A DNA stretch of 64,000 nt from Pukyongia salina (GTDB taxonomy: Bacteria > Bacteroidota > Bacteroidia > Flavobacteriales > Flavobacteriaceae). This document shows positions 62,563 to 64,000 of this stretch, in pieces. A program made the position numbers and the translations under genes. The notes beneath the pieces were generated by a model. It saw only the letters and a program-made list of their open reading frames with translations. It ran no database searches and was not told the DNA's origin. Location of the stretch: NCBI RefSeq assembly GCF_002966125.1, contig NZ_CP027062.1:310001-374000 (forward strand), read 5' to 3'. Numbering within the stretch: the stretch's first letter is position 1; the number at the start of each line of letters is the position of its first letter.

Positions 62563-62603
62563 ATATGCAAAATTCGGTTGTAACCTTGAAGGTTTATACC
62601 TAA

Positions 62604-64000
62604 TTATAGCTTATTTCGCTTTCTATCCACCTCTTTGAGATAGATCTTTCTAAGGCGGATATGACTGGGAGTAACCTCGACATATTCATCCTTCTGGATA
62701 TATTCCAGGGCTTCTTCGAGTGAGAACTTGATCGCCGGTACAATTCGTGCCTTATCATCTGCTCCGGCCGAACGTACGTTACTCAGTTTTTTTGTCTTGG
62801 TGACGTTAACCGTCATATCATCCTGACGCGAATTCTCACCTATTACCTGCCCTTCATAGATAGCTTCTCCCGGATCGATAAAGAAACGACCGCGCTCCTG
62901 AAGTTTGTCGATAGAATACGGAATAGCTGTTCCGTTTTCCATGGAAACCAAACTCCCGTTCAAACGTTCGGGGATGCCACCTTTAAGAGGTTGATATTCG
63001 AGAAAACGATGCGTCATGATCGCTTCTCCAGCGGTAGCTGTAAGTAATTGATTTCGTAAACCAATGATCCCACGAGAAGGAATTACAAAGGTACAGATCA
63101 TTCGGTCTCCTTTGGCTTCCATACTTTGCATCTCGCCTTTTCGAAGAGTGACCATATCGATAGCACGGCCGCTAACCTCTTCAGGTAGGTCGATGGTTAA
63201 TTGCTCTACTGGCTCACATTTCACACCATCTATTTCTTTGATGATCACCTGTGGTTGCCCGATCTGCAATTCGTATCCTTCACGCCTCATGGTTTCGATC
63301 AAAACAGAAAGGTGTAATACCCCTCTTCCGAAGACCATAAATTTATCGGCACTGTCTGTAGCTTCAACCCGAAGTGCCAGGTTCTTTTCCAATTCTTTTT
63401 CCAGGCGTTCCTTTATATGTCTTGAGGTAACATACTTTCCGTCTTTCCCAAAGAAGGGAGAGTCGTTAATTGTGAAAAGCATGCTCATGGTTGGCTCGTC
63501 GATTGCAATCGTCGCCAGGCCTTCCGGCATTTCTGCATCTGCTACCGTATCACCTATCTCGAAACCTTCAAGGCCCACCAAGGCACAAATATCTCCTGCC
63601 TGAACTTCACTTACTTTTATACGGCCTAGACCTTCGAAGGTATGAAGTTCTTTGATCTTAGTCTTCGAAATGCTTCCGTCTCTTTTTACAAGCGACACCG
63701 GCATATTTTCTTTTAGCACACCGCGTTGTAGGCGCCCAATCGCTATTCGGCCGGTAAAGGAAGAATAGTCCAAGGAAGTGATAAGCATCTGTGGGGAACC
63801 TTCTTCGGTTTTTGGGGAAGGAATATGTTCGAGTACCATTTCCAATAATGGTTCGATAGAATCGCTGGGCTTTTTCCAGTCGTCGCTCATCCAGTTGTGC
63901 TTTGCCGAACCGTATACAGTTGGGAAATCCAGCTGCCATTCTTCCGCACCCAGTTCGAACATCAGGTCGAATACTGCCTCATGTACTTCCTCTGGAGTAC
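62604..64000 (-). CDS. typA: GTP-binding protein TypA/BipA (5' part beyond window)
   Basis: TypA/BipA is a translational GTPase related to EF-G that aids ribosome assembly at low temperature and stress. The 465 visible residues cover the end of the G domain and all later domains; the GTP-binding motifs lie beyond the right edge. The frame is open to the edge as TPEEVHEAVFDLMFELGAEE. Seen: FPTVYGSAKHNWMSDDWK, YSSFTGRIAIGRLQRGVLKE, FTINDSPFFGKDGKYVTSRH, FMVFGRGVLHLSVLIETMRR and the BipA-specific C-terminal GEAIYEGQVIGENSR and VRSAGADDKARIVPAIKFSL. The stop is at 62604. Confidence 0.95.
   Translation of the reverse strand, partial: TPEEVHEAVFDLMFELGAEEWQLDFPTVYGSAKHNWMSDDWKKPSDSIEPLLEMVLEHIPSPKTEEGSPQMLITSLDYSSFTGRIAIGRLQRGVLKENMPVSLVKRDGSISKTKIKELHTFEGLGRIKVSEVQAGDICALVGLEGFEIGDTVADAEMPEGLATIAIDEPTMSMLFTINDSPFFGKDGKYVTSRHIKERLEKELEKNLALRVEATDSADKFMVFGRGVLHLSVLIETMRREGYELQIGQPQVIIKEIDGVKCEPVEQLTIDLPEEVSGRAIDMVTLRKGEMQSMEAKGDRMICTFVIPSRGIIGLRNQLLTATAGEAIMTHRFLEYQPLKGGIPERLNGSLVSMENGTAIPYSIDKLQERGRFFIDPGEAIYEGQVIGENSRQDDMTVNVTKTKKLSNVRSAGADDKARIVPAIKFSLEEALEYIQKDEYVEVTPSHIRLRKIYLKEVDRKRNKL

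Noticed and set aside
1-64000. Insertion sequences, prophage genes, rRNA genes or a replication origin
   Set aside because: No transposase, phage structural cluster, rRNA sequence or DnaA-box cluster was recognised.

Overview
The window looks like a chromosomal segment of a member of the Bacteroidota, most likely a marine Flavobacteriaceae. The evidence is a moderately AT-rich base composition, many signal peptides ending in AQ or SQ, proteins opening with the VGIGTTNPQ motif, promoter-like boxes of the TTTG / TAnnTTTG type, almost no Shine-Dalgarno sequences except a near-perfect one before rpsU, and families such as DUF2851, DUF1343 (NamZ) and DUF3467. I cannot name the genus. No insertion sequence, prophage or CRISPR array was seen.

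Layout. 1-7320: secreted and surface proteins (a partial von Willebrand A/DUF11 adhesin, two VGIGTT proteins, a cadherin-like protein) around prfC. 7382-21576, all on the minus strand: the conserved information-processing cluster, read as tRNA-Thr(TGT), tRNA-Tyr, tRNA-Gly, tRNA-Thr(GGT), tuf, tRNA-Trp, secE, nusG, rplK, rplA, rplJ, rplL, rpoB, rpoC and a DUF3467 gene. The order tRNA-Thr/Tyr/Gly/Thr/tuf matches thrU-tyrU-glyT-thrT-tufB of Escherichia coli. In this lineage the Tyr-Gly spacer has been expanded by an array of about 8.5 copies of a 42-46 bp repeat, and strong hairpins sit at several gene junctions. 21677-33673, mostly minus: hpf, xerC-type recombinase, rpsU, a CarboxypepD_reg-like protein, acyl-CoA dehydrogenase, an HhH protein, an AGCS symporter, a K+ channel with a PspC-like protein, DUF2851, a cystathionine-beta-synthase/cysteine-synthase enzyme and an FtsX-type permease.

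33683-47504: mixed-strand housekeeping and envelope genes (NamZ-like lipoprotein, Fe-S/zinc cluster protein, methyltransferase, DUF2059, metalloprotease lipoprotein, amidohydrolase, a TonB-receptor-like barrel beside a giant TPR protein, a VGIGT/tail-fibre-like protein coupled to a subtilisin, and an FtsE-type ATPase). 47501-62513: a surface-polysaccharide locus with an SGNH/MBOAT acylation pair, four glycosyltransferases, a FdtA-like ketoisomerase, a DegT aminotransferase, a FemAB/GNAT-like transferase, a Wzx flippase, a tandem pair of membrane-anchored alkaline-phosphatase-superfamily enzymes, an unusual methyltransferase with a kinase-like N-terminus, and a tiny membrane protein. 62604-64000: typA/bipA, cut by the window edge.

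The genes expected to act together are the transcription/translation cluster, the dideoxy-amino-sugar glycan locus (FdtA, FdtB-like, acyl transfer, glycosyl transfer, flipping, later decoration by MBOAT and the phosphatase-superfamily pair), and the TPR/TonB-barrel pair. Start sites differ from the longest reading frames in many places. I used promoter-like boxes, signal peptides, terminators and family N-termini to choose them. Two genes in the glycan locus seem to need non-ATG starts (TTG, and possibly ATT).
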